Source of the DNA: a virus
DNA: 35,538 bases
Strand: one strand, 5' to 3'
Virus record (IMG/VR): IMGVR_UViG_3300033148_002144
Location: 1 to 35,538 of that record
The stretch's first letter is position 1. Every line of letters begins with the position of its first letter. A program made the translations under genes and the position numbers. Under the pieces are notes generated by a model. That model searched no databases. It had not been told where the DNA came from and saw only the letters and a list, made by a program, of their open reading frames with translations. Of the stretch, positions 23,643 to 30,464 are shown piece by piece.

Positions 23643-24901
23643 CTTACTAACACCTTAAACATATGTGCTACTACGTCAATGGTCCACCCATTACCCAACA
23701 TCTTATATCTTTGCGAATTACTTACAACATCAGTATAATTATCCTCAACTGTTTGAAGTCTTTCACATTCTAAAGGTGTAAGTTTTCTGTATGTTGGATT
23801 ACCACATAACACTTTAGGAATATTACCACTTCCCCCACCTGCTTTAAGTGTTCTAGTTTTAGGACTATCTTCACTGTATGTTTGTTGTTCCATAAACCAA
23901 CTTTTACCAGATGATCCTTTTTTTACATTTATTATATTATCAGATGCCTCTAGTAAAACTTTAGGTTCTCTGTGACCTCCTTGAGATGTTGTAAGTGTTG
24001 GAGCTTTACCACCACCACCATAAACCCTTTTGATTGACTCATTGCCTTTTATATCTGTTGCATCAGCTACATGATGGCAAGTATTATTTTCATTAAATTC
24101 TTTTAGTTCACAAGGTCTTAAAACCATTGATCTTTGTTTTTTCTCTATAGAGTTCCAAGCGACTGCACCACTGTATCTTGCTGTTAAACAAAACGATTTA
24201 CCTTTAGTTGTCATTTCTTCAGTGCTTACACCCCTTTCCAAAATATCTTTTAATAAAATATCTTTATCATCAGGTTGAGTAACATCAGGGATATTTGTCC
24301 AATAATATCTAACTCTATTTTGTGCAGACACTAAAGCACTATTAATCATAATAGGCTCAACACCCATAGCATCATTGAACATTGGAAGCCATTGTTTTGT
24401 AACTCTCACATTTTCTAAGAAAAAATATTTAGGTTGTATCGCCTTCCAAACTCTTACATATTCCCAAAACAAATAAGATTGACCATCAAATTCAAAACCA
24501 TCTTCTTTTAATTGTAGGTATTGTTCAAGAGTTGTTACATCTTTACCACACTTAGTAGATGAACCTTTCATTTTACCGGCAAGACTAAACCCTTGACATG
24601 GTGAGCCTCCTATTAACATTACTTTAGAGGTATCAATAATATATTTACCATTAAGTAATACCTCAAAATCACTTAGTCTTTCCATAGTAATATCTAAGAC
24701 ACTATCTATCTGAATAGTATTAGGGTAGTTGTGTTGGGTAACTTGCATAGCGTATTTATCTATCTCACTAGCGTAATAATTCTCTATATTGATACCTACA
24801 CGATTAAGTGCTATTTGTCCACATGACATACCGTCAAAGAGAGATAATACCGTAATCCCCTTGAGTCTTTTGAAGCTTCTAAGTTTACGTTGTTCACTCA
24901 T
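23639..24901 (-). CDS. C5-cytosine DNA methyltransferase
   Basis: The 420-residue enzyme has all main motifs of the family. They are VLSLFDGMSCGQIAL (I, SAM binding), GGSPCQGFSLAG (IV, catalytic Cys), ENVR (VI), QNRVRYYW (VIII), YRKLTPLECERLQ (IX) and MLGNGWTIDVV (X). The target-recognition domain lies between VIII and IX and contains the Gly-rich segments KRVYGGGGKAPTLTTSQGGH and LKAGGGSGN. The 'LFDGMSCG' start is shared with phage and DNMT3-like enzymes. It probably guards phage DNA from host enzymes together with the adenine methyltransferase two genes on. It starts after GGGAG and is coupled to the next gene by ATGA. Confidence 0.93.
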   Translation of the reverse strand: MSEQRKLRSFKRLKGITVLSLFDGMSCGQIALNRVGINIENYYASEIDKYAMQVTQHNYPNTIQIDSVLDITMERLSDFEVLLNGKYIIDTSKVMLIGGSPCQGFSLAGKMKGSSTKCGKDVTTLEQYLQLKEDGFEFDGQSYLFWEYVRVWKAIQPKYFFLENVRVTKQWLPMFNDAMGVEPIMINSALVSAQNRVRYYWTNIPDVTQPDDKDILLKDILERGVSTEEMTTKGKSFCLTARYSGAVAWNSIEKKQRSMVLRPCELKEFNENNTCHHVADATDIKGNESIKRVYGGGGKAPTLTTSQGGHREPKVLLEASDNIINVKKGSSGKSWFMEQQTYSEDSPKTRTLKAGGGSGNIPKVLCGNPTYRKLTPLECERLQTVEDNYTDVVSNSQRYKMLGNGWTIDVVAHMFKVLVR

Positions 24902-24903
24902 CT

Positions 24904-24975
24904 CTATTTTCTCCCTTTACGATTTCTGTCTTTATGCTTGAAAGGCTTTTTACCTCTTAGTTTTTTAATGCTCAT
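24904..24975 (-). CDS. Possible 23-residue basic peptide
   Basis: A short frame encodes MSIKKLRGKKPFKHKDRNRK plus three residues, almost half Lys and Arg. GGAGA lies upstream of the ATG, and the stop is just before the cytosine methyltransferase start, with the next ribosome binding site inside its end. It could be a leader peptide coupling the two flanking genes or a nucleic-acid-binding peptide. It is too short to be sure. Confidence 0.35.
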   Translation of the reverse strand: MSIKKLRGKKPFKHKDRNRKGRK

Positions 24976-24988
24976 CTAGTTCTCTCCT

Positions 24989-25762
24989 TTACATAGCACA
25001 TATACAAGCCTTTAAAGGTTCATCACTATACTTATTGTCTTTGTTAACCTTAAACTTATGTTCTAATTCTCTTAATGAGTAATCACGCTGCCATTGATTA
25101 TTAACTACCTTGTCTAATTGTTTTAATCTACGTTCTACACTTTTCATATACCGCCATGTTTTTTTAAAGAATTTCCACACAATATAATAACTTTGTAGGC
25201 TCATATAAGGACAAAAACCACACCCTGTACGTGTAAAATAATCATACAAAGGGTTAACCATATTTACACTCTCTAAATAAATATCCACATCACCTTCACA
25301 CCATCCCCATTCAATAAGAGGGTATCGCATAGAAGAGTCTTTTTGTATACGTTTTTCTTCACTTTTTGTGTAACCTATTAATTTAATATGAGCTGTTACA
25401 CCTAATGCTTTTAATAAATTATCCATAGGTTTTACTTTACTTTCTCTCTTCCAAAAACAAGGAGTGATTAACATAGGTAACCCTCTAGTGAACCCTTTAC
25501 GCTCTCCTTTAGTTACCTTACCAAAACACCAGCTATCAAATGTAGTTAAAGGTTTAGTAATAATAATTGATTTATTATATGTTTTCATTAAGTACCTATT
25601 GACTTTATCTAAATACTCATACATCACAGGTAGTTCACTCATAGTATTAGTAAAAACAATATGATCTATTCTATCCCCTCGCTCTAATGAACTTAATAAC
25701 ATAGCTGTGCTATCTCTACCTCCACTAATAGTGGCTATTACTGGTAAATTGCCTTTCTTCAT
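24989..25762 (-). CDS. PAPS-reductase-like PP-loop protein
   Basis: The 257-residue protein belongs to the adenine nucleotide alpha-hydrolase (PP-loop) superfamily, PAPS-reductase branch. The PP-loop SGGRDSTAM is at about 14-22, FTNTMSELP (the 'T.ElP' segment) at about 37-45, and a Cys pair GCGFCPYM lies in the second half. CxC is near the end (KACICAM). Phage homologues are common and their role is not settled. DndC, which installs phosphorothioate in DNA, shares the fold, but DndD and DndE are absent here. The start overlaps the primase stop by ATGA. Sulfur transfer to DNA or nucleotide is an inference from context. Confidence 0.8.
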   Translation of the reverse strand: MKKGNLPVIATISGGRDSTAMLLSSLERGDRIDHIVFTNTMSELPVMYEYLDKVNRYLMKTYNKSIIITKPLTTFDSWCFGKVTKGERKGFTRGLPMLITPCFWKRESKVKPMDNLLKALGVTAHIKLIGYTKSEEKRIQKDSSMRYPLIEWGWCEGDVDIYLESVNMVNPLYDYFTRTGCGFCPYMSLQSYYIVWKFFKKTWRYMKSVERRLKQLDKVVNNQWQRDYSLRELEHKFKVNKDNKYSDEPLKACICAM

Positions 25763-28092
25763 CTATGTACCTCCACACCTTTAATAGACTCTCCATTTAC
25801 TCTAATACTTTTCATCTGGTCGTCAATACCAAATATATTAAGTAATGAACGATAGTTAAGAGCCTTCATACTGTTCTTACCCGAAGGTAACATATTCCAT
25901 AAATCTTTTAATACGTGTCCTGGTATTTTAACACTTACATCTGTTAACTCCACTTCATCTATTAGATCTTTGATAGAATCTAAGCTTACATCATTAGCTA
26001 CAATATCCACAAGATACTTAACTATAGTTCTCTTAGTAAGATTACGCTTGATAATATTCATAGCTGTATAACCATCTGTACTAGTTGAATCTTCTACAAG
26101 TGAACGTATCTTACTTTGTGGTACTCTGTAGTGAAGAGCATCATGTAACTCTTGACCCCCTACTTTCTCACAATGCTTATAAATTTTATATAAGAAGTTA
26201 ATAGCATTAGTACGATGTTTTAGCATAGTAGAGGAACCGTCACGTAATTTATTAGCTAACCAACCACTATCAGTTAACATTTTGTAGGGTGCAGGGTATA
26301 TACGTCTGTCTCCAGCACCATCAAATGGTATCATATTATAAGCATTTGTAGTAATAGCAGTGTTAAAGCCAAAACTACGCTTTTTACCTCCACCTTTAAT
26401 ATTTAACATCTTAGAACTTCCAGCAGTTGCATCACTCTTGATATCACTCTTTAGTGCACCTAACTCTTTTTTGTTGAGGTGTTCTATATCTTCATATACT
26501 ACTACTCTCTTACCTAGTTTTTCGTCATCCCAACCAGCAGCTACAGCACTAGAACCTAATGCACCTACTTTGGCATTACCTAAAAACCATATAGGTAGAT
26601 CAAGAACCCAAAAAGATTTACCACTCCCTCTGTCAGGGTTTACTAATGCTAACACTGCCATAATCTGCTGAGAATGAAATAAGTAATAACTAAGATATAT
26701 AAGACTAATGGGATAATCATTAATAATAACGTCATCCTCAAAAGCTTCAATTGCTTTAGATATTACCTCATCAGCATCTTCAGGTGAGGGCTCAAATCTA
26801 TTAGAGGGGGATATAGTAAAAGTATTATCGTATATATTAAGACCCTCATTAATAAAAGGATTATGATTTATTTGAATAGACTCAGTACCTATAATATACT
26901 TATGAATAGTAAAAGCCCTTGAAAAATTACCATGTTCATCAAACTCACCCTGTCCACGTAAATATAATTCATCCGCTACACTCTCAGGTGCTAACTTATA
27001 AGTCATATCTCTGTCATGTGTATAGATAATTTGACCCTCTTCAAACATTACATATTTAGGTACGCCCTCAGCATTATCAACACGGTAAACAGTTATATTA
27101 CCCTCTGCCATAGTAAAGTAAGGTCTTGGACTACAAGCGTTACCCGTACAATAGATATAGGGCTTATCGTTAGAATCAAATTGCATATAAGCATAACCTA
27201 TTGTAGATGATGCTGTATGCCCTTCATTACATATAGGGCACCCTAACATACTAATACGTGGGTTTTCCCCTTCTATACCATATAAGGCATCTGTGAGCTT
27301 ATCAAAAGTTAGATATTTACCGTTGCTTGTTTCTATGTAGCTCTCACTACTTAATACATACCCTTTATTCATAGTACGTACTATTTTAAACTCAGCATCT
27401 TTTACCCTCCTACCTCTCTTAATAACTGAGGTAAATGACTCATTAGGTAAGATACTATCTGGTGCAGTGGGAGTGTATATACCCGAACTATTACTAACTA
27501 GGGTGTCTTTTGCTACATCGTCAAGGTCTTTATATGGTTCAGCTATCTTTTTACCCCCTTTACCTTTATCAGCTAGTAATTGAATTGTAGGAGCGAAATA
27601 ACCACAAGCATTAAAAGAAGCTCTAGTGTCTATACCACTCTCTGAGTCATTCCACGTATACTTAATATCACCAAAAAACGCTTTAGCTTGTATCTTATAC
27701 GCTTCAGCATTAATACTATAAGGTTCACTAAGTAAATATACTATGTGATATCTACTGTTTTTTTTATCTGTTTTATTGCTTTGTGAAGGAATAGCCGCAT
27801 ACCATAGGTTATGGCTATCAATCGCTTGTAGAAGTTCATCTAATTTAGCTTTTTTACCCTCAAAGTCAATCATTCCTAAATTACCACGTTCCGTAATATT
27901 TGCATTATTACGATGGTTCTTACTAATCCACTCTTTACCAGTTGTAACATCAGACATCTCTTTATCTAAATAATTAGTTACAGGACTCATACATTTAGTA
28001 CCTAAGTCCTGTAATAATACAGATATTTGGTCTGTCTCTTTAGTTATGTATTTATTATAGTGGTTAGTTGATATACTATATTTTAACTGCAT
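25759..28092 (-). CDS. Primase-helicase (AEP primase, zinc ribbon, SF3-like ATPase)
   Basis: The 777-residue protein has three parts. The N-terminal archaeo-eukaryotic primase-like domain has LGMIDFEGK (Asp76-x-Glu78) and SRYHIVYLL. A zinc ribbon follows with CPIC at about 285-288 and CTGNAC at about 315-320. The helicase has Walker A PDRGSGKS (about 486-493), Walker B VVVYED (530-535), sensor AITTN and arginine motif GDRRIYP. It should prime and unwind phage DNA. The ATG at 28092 has GGGAAG before it; a second in-frame ATG at 28119 has no ribosome binding site. It is the only replication gene outside the rightward arm. Confidence 0.88.
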   Translation of the reverse strand: MQLKYSISTNHYNKYITKETDQISVLLQDLGTKCMSPVTNYLDKEMSDVTTGKEWISKNHRNNANITERGNLGMIDFEGKKAKLDELLQAIDSHNLWYAAIPSQSNKTDKKNSRYHIVYLLSEPYSINAEAYKIQAKAFFGDIKYTWNDSESGIDTRASFNACGYFAPTIQLLADKGKGGKKIAEPYKDLDDVAKDTLVSNSSGIYTPTAPDSILPNESFTSVIKRGRRVKDAEFKIVRTMNKGYVLSSESYIETSNGKYLTFDKLTDALYGIEGENPRISMLGCPICNEGHTASSTIGYAYMQFDSNDKPYIYCTGNACSPRPYFTMAEGNITVYRVDNAEGVPKYVMFEEGQIIYTHDRDMTYKLAPESVADELYLRGQGEFDEHGNFSRAFTIHKYIIGTESIQINHNPFINEGLNIYDNTFTISPSNRFEPSPEDADEVISKAIEAFEDDVIINDYPISLIYLSYYLFHSQQIMAVLALVNPDRGSGKSFWVLDLPIWFLGNAKVGALGSSAVAAGWDDEKLGKRVVVYEDIEHLNKKELGALKSDIKSDATAGSSKMLNIKGGGKKRSFGFNTAITTNAYNMIPFDGAGDRRIYPAPYKMLTDSGWLANKLRDGSSTMLKHRTNAINFLYKIYKHCEKVGGQELHDALHYRVPQSKIRSLVEDSTSTDGYTAMNIIKRNLTKRTIVKYLVDIVANDVSLDSIKDLIDEVELTDVSVKIPGHVLKDLWNMLPSGKNSMKALNYRSLLNIFGIDDQMKSIRVNGESIKGVEVHR

Positions 28093-28336
28093 CTTGTGCT
28101 TCCCATTTGTTGCATCCAAAGTCTTTATAGTTATAAGTAACTATACTAACCTTACTACAATCGTTGACTTTAGTTTCCGTGCTCCCCTCATTAAAATCAA
28201 TATGCGAATATTTGCAATTGACACAAGTTCTTGACTCAACCGTATTAAATATGTTATTAATAGTAGCGACTAATAAAAATCTATACCTACCATCCGATAT
28301 TTCATCCGTAGCATTTAAAAAATCTTCTCTGTTCAT
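28076..28336 (-). CDS. Small Cys-rich protein, possible zinc binder
   Basis: The 86-residue protein has an N-terminal helix (NREDFLNATDEISDGRYRFL) and four or more cysteines. CVNC lies at about 38-41, a single Cys in NDCSKV, and another in DFGCNKWE. These could bind one zinc ion. The 'CvnCkys.......C........fGCnkWe' spacing is seen in small unknown phage proteins. It is coupled to the primase gene, overlapping its start, and has AGAGG upstream within the end of the preceding tiny gene. Function unknown. Confidence 0.7.
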   Translation of the reverse strand: MNREDFLNATDEISDGRYRFLLVATINNIFNTVESRTCVNCKYSHIDFNEGSTETKVNDCSKVSIVTYNYKDFGCNKWEAQDAVKI

Positions 28337-28349
28337 AATTATTTACCTC

Positions 28350-28445
28350 TTAGTTTTTTATCTTGTACCAATATTCTCTTAATATATTAATATCACACAA
28401 TAATTTAAACTGTGTAGCTTTAATATCCCATAGTTCAGCATCCAT
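28350..28445 (-). CDS. Tiny protein C of the coupled cluster (31 residues)
   Basis: The frame from 28445 encodes MDAELWDIKATQFKLLCDIN followed by ILREYWYKIKN. It starts on a TAATG overlap with the preceding tiny gene, and its end contains the ribosome binding site of the Cys-rich gene at 28336. It is helical and amphipathic with no membrane span. No known function. Confidence 0.5.
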   Translation of the reverse strand: MDAELWDIKATQFKLLCDINILREYWYKIKN

Positions 28446-28537
28446 TATCTACCACTTAAACAAATAGCTAAAATAGCAGCTAGAAACAAATAAGGTTCTA
28501 TATCATCATACGTTATGTACCATTTAAAGAATCTCAT
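28445..28537 (-). CDS. Tiny membrane protein B (30 residues)
   Basis: The frame encodes MRFFKWYITYDDIEPYLFLA followed by AILAICLSGR. The second half is a short hydrophobic helix. It begins on an ATGA overlap with tiny gene A and ends in a TAATG overlap with gene C. Its reality rests on the unbroken chain of overlaps. Confidence 0.5.
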   Translation of the reverse strand: MRFFKWYITYDDIEPYLFLAAILAICLSGR

Positions 28538-28641
28538 GTGTGTACTCCATAATATTGTATATTAAGTTCTAACACTAACCATAAAGCTAGAGCTATTACA
28601 CCTATAATAACTAGTATGCCTATTAATTTAAATAACAACAT
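28534..28641 (-). CDS. Tiny membrane protein A (35 residues)
   Basis: The frame from 28641 encodes MLLFKLIGILVIIGVIALAL followed by WLVLELNIQYYGVHT. It is a single long hydrophobic helix with a short polar end. AAGGGA lies at good spacing before the ATG, inside the end of the pentapeptide gene. It could be a small membrane regulator of infection or superinfection, but this is not testable from sequence. Confidence 0.55.
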   Translation of the reverse strand: MLLFKLIGILVIIGVIALALWLVLELNIQYYGVHT

Positions 28642-28642
28642 A

Positions 28643-29188
28643 TTAGTTCCCTTTATCTTGTAAAGAGTCCATAGCTGTAAAAATAAGCTGTTTAAATTGA
28701 GACCAGAATACAAAAGCGTCTGTTGCCATCTTCTTTATATCAACATCACTAAAATTTTTCCATTCTACATTACTGTAATATTTACACCCTATTCGTGTGT
28801 GTTCTTTTTGAACTACCACTTGATAATAAGGTAAATTTATCTGAATAAAGTCAGCTCCACGCAAGTCAGCTTCACGCAAGTCAGCTCCACGCAAGTCAGC
28901 TCCACGCAAGTTAGCTCCATACAAGTCAGCTCCACGCAAGTTAGCTCCACGCAAGTCAGCTCCACGCAAGTCAGCTCCATACAAGTCAGCTCCATACAAG
29001 TCAGCTCCATACAAGTTAGCTCCATACAAGTTAGCTCCATACAAGTCAGCTTCACGCAAGTCAGCTCCATACAAGTTAGCTTCACGCAAGTCAGCTTCAC
29101 GCAAGTTAGCTTCACAAACTGTTTCTTTTATAGTTTCCTTTTTGCACTCGAATATAACTTTTAAATTCCATCTATTTAAAATTTGCAT
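28643..29188 (-). CDS. Pentapeptide-repeat protein
   Basis: The 181-residue protein has a 25-residue start, then 18 uninterrupted A(D/N)LXX pentapeptides (residues 26-115). They form a right-handed quadrilateral beta-helix of about four and a half coils. A C-terminal part with [20 protein letters not shown] and [13 protein letters not shown] is helical and reminiscent of the ends of other phage pentapeptide proteins. Pentapeptide helices such as MfpA and Qnr mimic DNA and bind gyrase. Whether this one does is unknown, and its strong regularity and Arg content are not typical of them. It overlaps the RHH regulator gene by one base, so both are expressed early. Confidence 0.88.
   Translation of the reverse strand: MQILNRWNLKVIFECKKETIKETVCEANLREADLREANLYGADLREADLYGANLYGANLYGADLYGADLYGADLRGADLRGANLRGADLYGANLRGADLRGADLREADLRGADFIQINLPYYQVVVQKEHTRIGCKYYSNVEWKNFSDVDIKKMATDAFVFWSQFKQLIFTAMDSLQDKGN
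28844..29113 (-). repeat. 18 tandem 15-base units inside the pentapeptide gene
   Basis: The coding-strand unit is GRA GCT RAC TTG YRT, coding for (G/E)A(D/N)L(R/Y). Ala is GCT and Leu is TTG in almost every unit. Changes occur mainly at three places: GGA/GAA, GAC/AAC and CGT/TAT. The last unit diverges. This points to recent expansion by slippage or unequal exchange. Confidence 0.93.
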
Positions 29189-29352
29189 CAGTTTTCCTTT
29201 TTTATTTTATTGCTATTTTCATAACGATCTAATGCCATATCAATAGCATCAGAGATAGTAGCTAGTTTATTAGCCTCTTGGAGCTTCTTAGCTTTTTCGT
29301 GTACTTCTTTTTTCATAGCTACATTTATAGTAGTCCCTGTAGTTTTACTCAT
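29188..29352 (-). CDS. Ribbon-helix-helix (CopG/Arc-type) regulator
   Basis: The 54-residue protein [20 protein letters not shown] and its continuation have the RHH plan. A beta strand (TTINVAM) comes first, then helix A ([16 protein letters not shown]), a turn and helix B ([15 protein letters not shown]). Dimers insert the strand pair in the DNA major groove. AAGGA precedes the ATG. It is the first gene of the leftward arm and adjoins the divergent control region, so it probably represses its own promoter and perhaps the rightward one. The stop overlaps the start of the pentapeptide gene by one base. Confidence 0.82.
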   Translation of the reverse strand: MSKTTGTTINVAMKKEVHEKAKKLQEANKLATISDAIDMALDRYENSNKIKKEN

Positions 29353-29515
29353 CTGTTTTATCCTTTTATATTAATGTATATGTAAAATAATAGTGTAAGT
29401 TTTCTTAATCTATTGTTAAAGGCTTAATAATTCATTAATTACGCATTGTTAAGCTATTGTTAAAGTTAAGTACGTTATCATTCCCTTGTAACTAAAAAAT
29501 ATAAGGAGTTTAGAT
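29353..29515. promoter_or_regulatory. Divergent control region between the two arms
   Basis: This is the only place where transcription diverges. It contains CTATTGTTAAAG twice (29410-29421 and 29454-29465) and a third ATTGTTAA (29445-29452). A leftward promoter candidate has TTAACA (29414-29419, minus strand) and TACACT (29392-29397) with a 16-base spacer, its -35 lying in the first repeat. No rightward -10 is convincing. AAGGAG at 29503-29508 is the ribosome binding site of the first rightward gene. The repeats are likely operators of the RHH regulator. Confidence 0.55.
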
Positions 29516-30460
29516 ATGTTTATAGAAGCTTATTTAATGGGTTTAAGAAATATGGTAGAGTCAAAGAATGACTTAGAGAGATTGCGTTTTATGCCTCAAC
29601 TGATAGAAGGGGGTGTAGTAACTGACTTTAAAGGTAATATGATTTTCAATACATTAGATTGTGAAGATACTATTATATTTGATGCTGACAGAGTAAACAA
29701 CACAAAGCGTTATACATCTGCACTTTCAAGAGATTACTTTGCTGCTTTAGATAAAGTAATACCTTTATTAACAGGAGGTACAAAAGGTACAGCTGAAGAA
29801 AAAACTGCACCACAAAAAGAGTATGGTCATGATATCTTAGCTTTAGTAGAAGTTGGAGACAAAAAAGGTTTACGTACACTACTTAAAGAGTACAAAAAAG
29901 TACAATGGTCCGCTTTAAATGAAGATGCTGTAGAAGATGCTATATTTGATCTTAATGATTGTGCTGCTGATAAAGATGTAAAAGAGGCTAGAGTTATTAT
30001 TACTGATCTAGTAGGTACTGATATCTGTGAAACTGAAACGCAACCAGTAAAAGAAATACAAAAAGCAGCTGAGACTATTGCTGCTTCTACTCCAGATAAT
30101 GAAGATGAAGCTGAACTACTACAAGACCTTGAAGAGGCTATAGCGGATGAAGATATAGAAGACGTAAAGTTATTGCTTAGAGAGTTAGGTAAAGAGCATC
30201 CTCGTTATGCTGAATTTGCAGCTGTACTAAATGCCCCAAAAGCTGAAGAACCTACAAATGATGTAGCGGATGATAATTTAATAACTGAGATATGTGAAGA
30301 TATTGATGCTGCTCTTGCAGATAATGATACAAAAGATGCTGTTAAGTTCTTAACTGAGTTAGCGGATGAAGCTGGTGTTGATTCAGATGTGTACAAAGAG
30401 TACAATTTAAAAGTGAACCCTCCTAAGCAAGAGCGTACACGTAGAAATAGAAGAGGTTAA
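29516..30460 (+). CDS. Acidic modular helical protein, first gene of the replication arm
   Basis: The 314-residue protein is not recognised. It starts with an ordered domain (residues 1-95), then has three related helical modules. They are recognisable by GHDILALVEVGDKKGLRTLL, LLQDLEEAIADEDIEDVKLL and EICEDIDAALADNDTKDAVK, each a pair of helices ending in a Leu-rich helix. Linkers are Glu/Pro/Ala-rich. The last residues are a basic tag ERTRRNRRG that is shared with the next protein. It precedes the ssDNA-binding protein by four bases, so the two probably act together in replication or recombination. A recombination mediator or scaffold is possible. Confidence 0.75.
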   Translation: MFIEAYLMGLRNMVESKNDLERLRFMPQLIEGGVVTDFKGNMIFNTLDCEDTIIFDADRVNNTKRYTSALSRDYFAALDKVIPLLTGGTKGTAEEKTAPQKEYGHDILALVEVGDKKGLRTLLKEYKKVQWSALNEDAVEDAIFDLNDCAADKDVKEARVIITDLVGTDICETETQPVKEIQKAAETIAASTPDNEDEAELLQDLEEAIADEDIEDVKLLLRELGKEHPRYAEFAAVLNAPKAEEPTNDVADDNLITEICEDIDAALADNDTKDAVKFLTELADEAGVDSDVYKEYNLKVNPPKQERTRRNRRG

Positions 30461-30464
30461 TATT

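Noticed and set aside
22460-24901. Restriction-modification system
   Set aside because: Two methyltransferases are present but no restriction endonuclease gene lies next to them, so they are orphan enzymes.
24989-25762. Complete DNA phosphorothioation (Dnd) system
   Set aside because: Only a PP-loop/PAPS-reductase-like gene is present; DndB, DndD and DndE are missing.
28164-28382. Plus-strand frame opposite the Cys-rich gene
   Set aside because: It has no coupled neighbour on that strand, and the minus-strand chain is supported by ribosome binding sites and overlaps.
28844-29113. CRISPR array or non-coding satellite
   Set aside because: The units are contiguous 15-base coding repeats with no spacers and form pentapeptide repeats.
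28837-29115. A 92-codon frame of repeated [10 protein letters not shown]-like residues opposite in phase to the pentapeptide gene
   Set aside because: It is a shadow. A 15-base repeat keeps all frames open, and the pentapeptide frame has the family pattern, a ribosome binding site and coupling to its neighbours.
29353-29515. tRNA gene or integration attachment site in the divergent region
   Set aside because: No cloverleaf is visible and no integrase exists in the genome; the repeats fit operators better.
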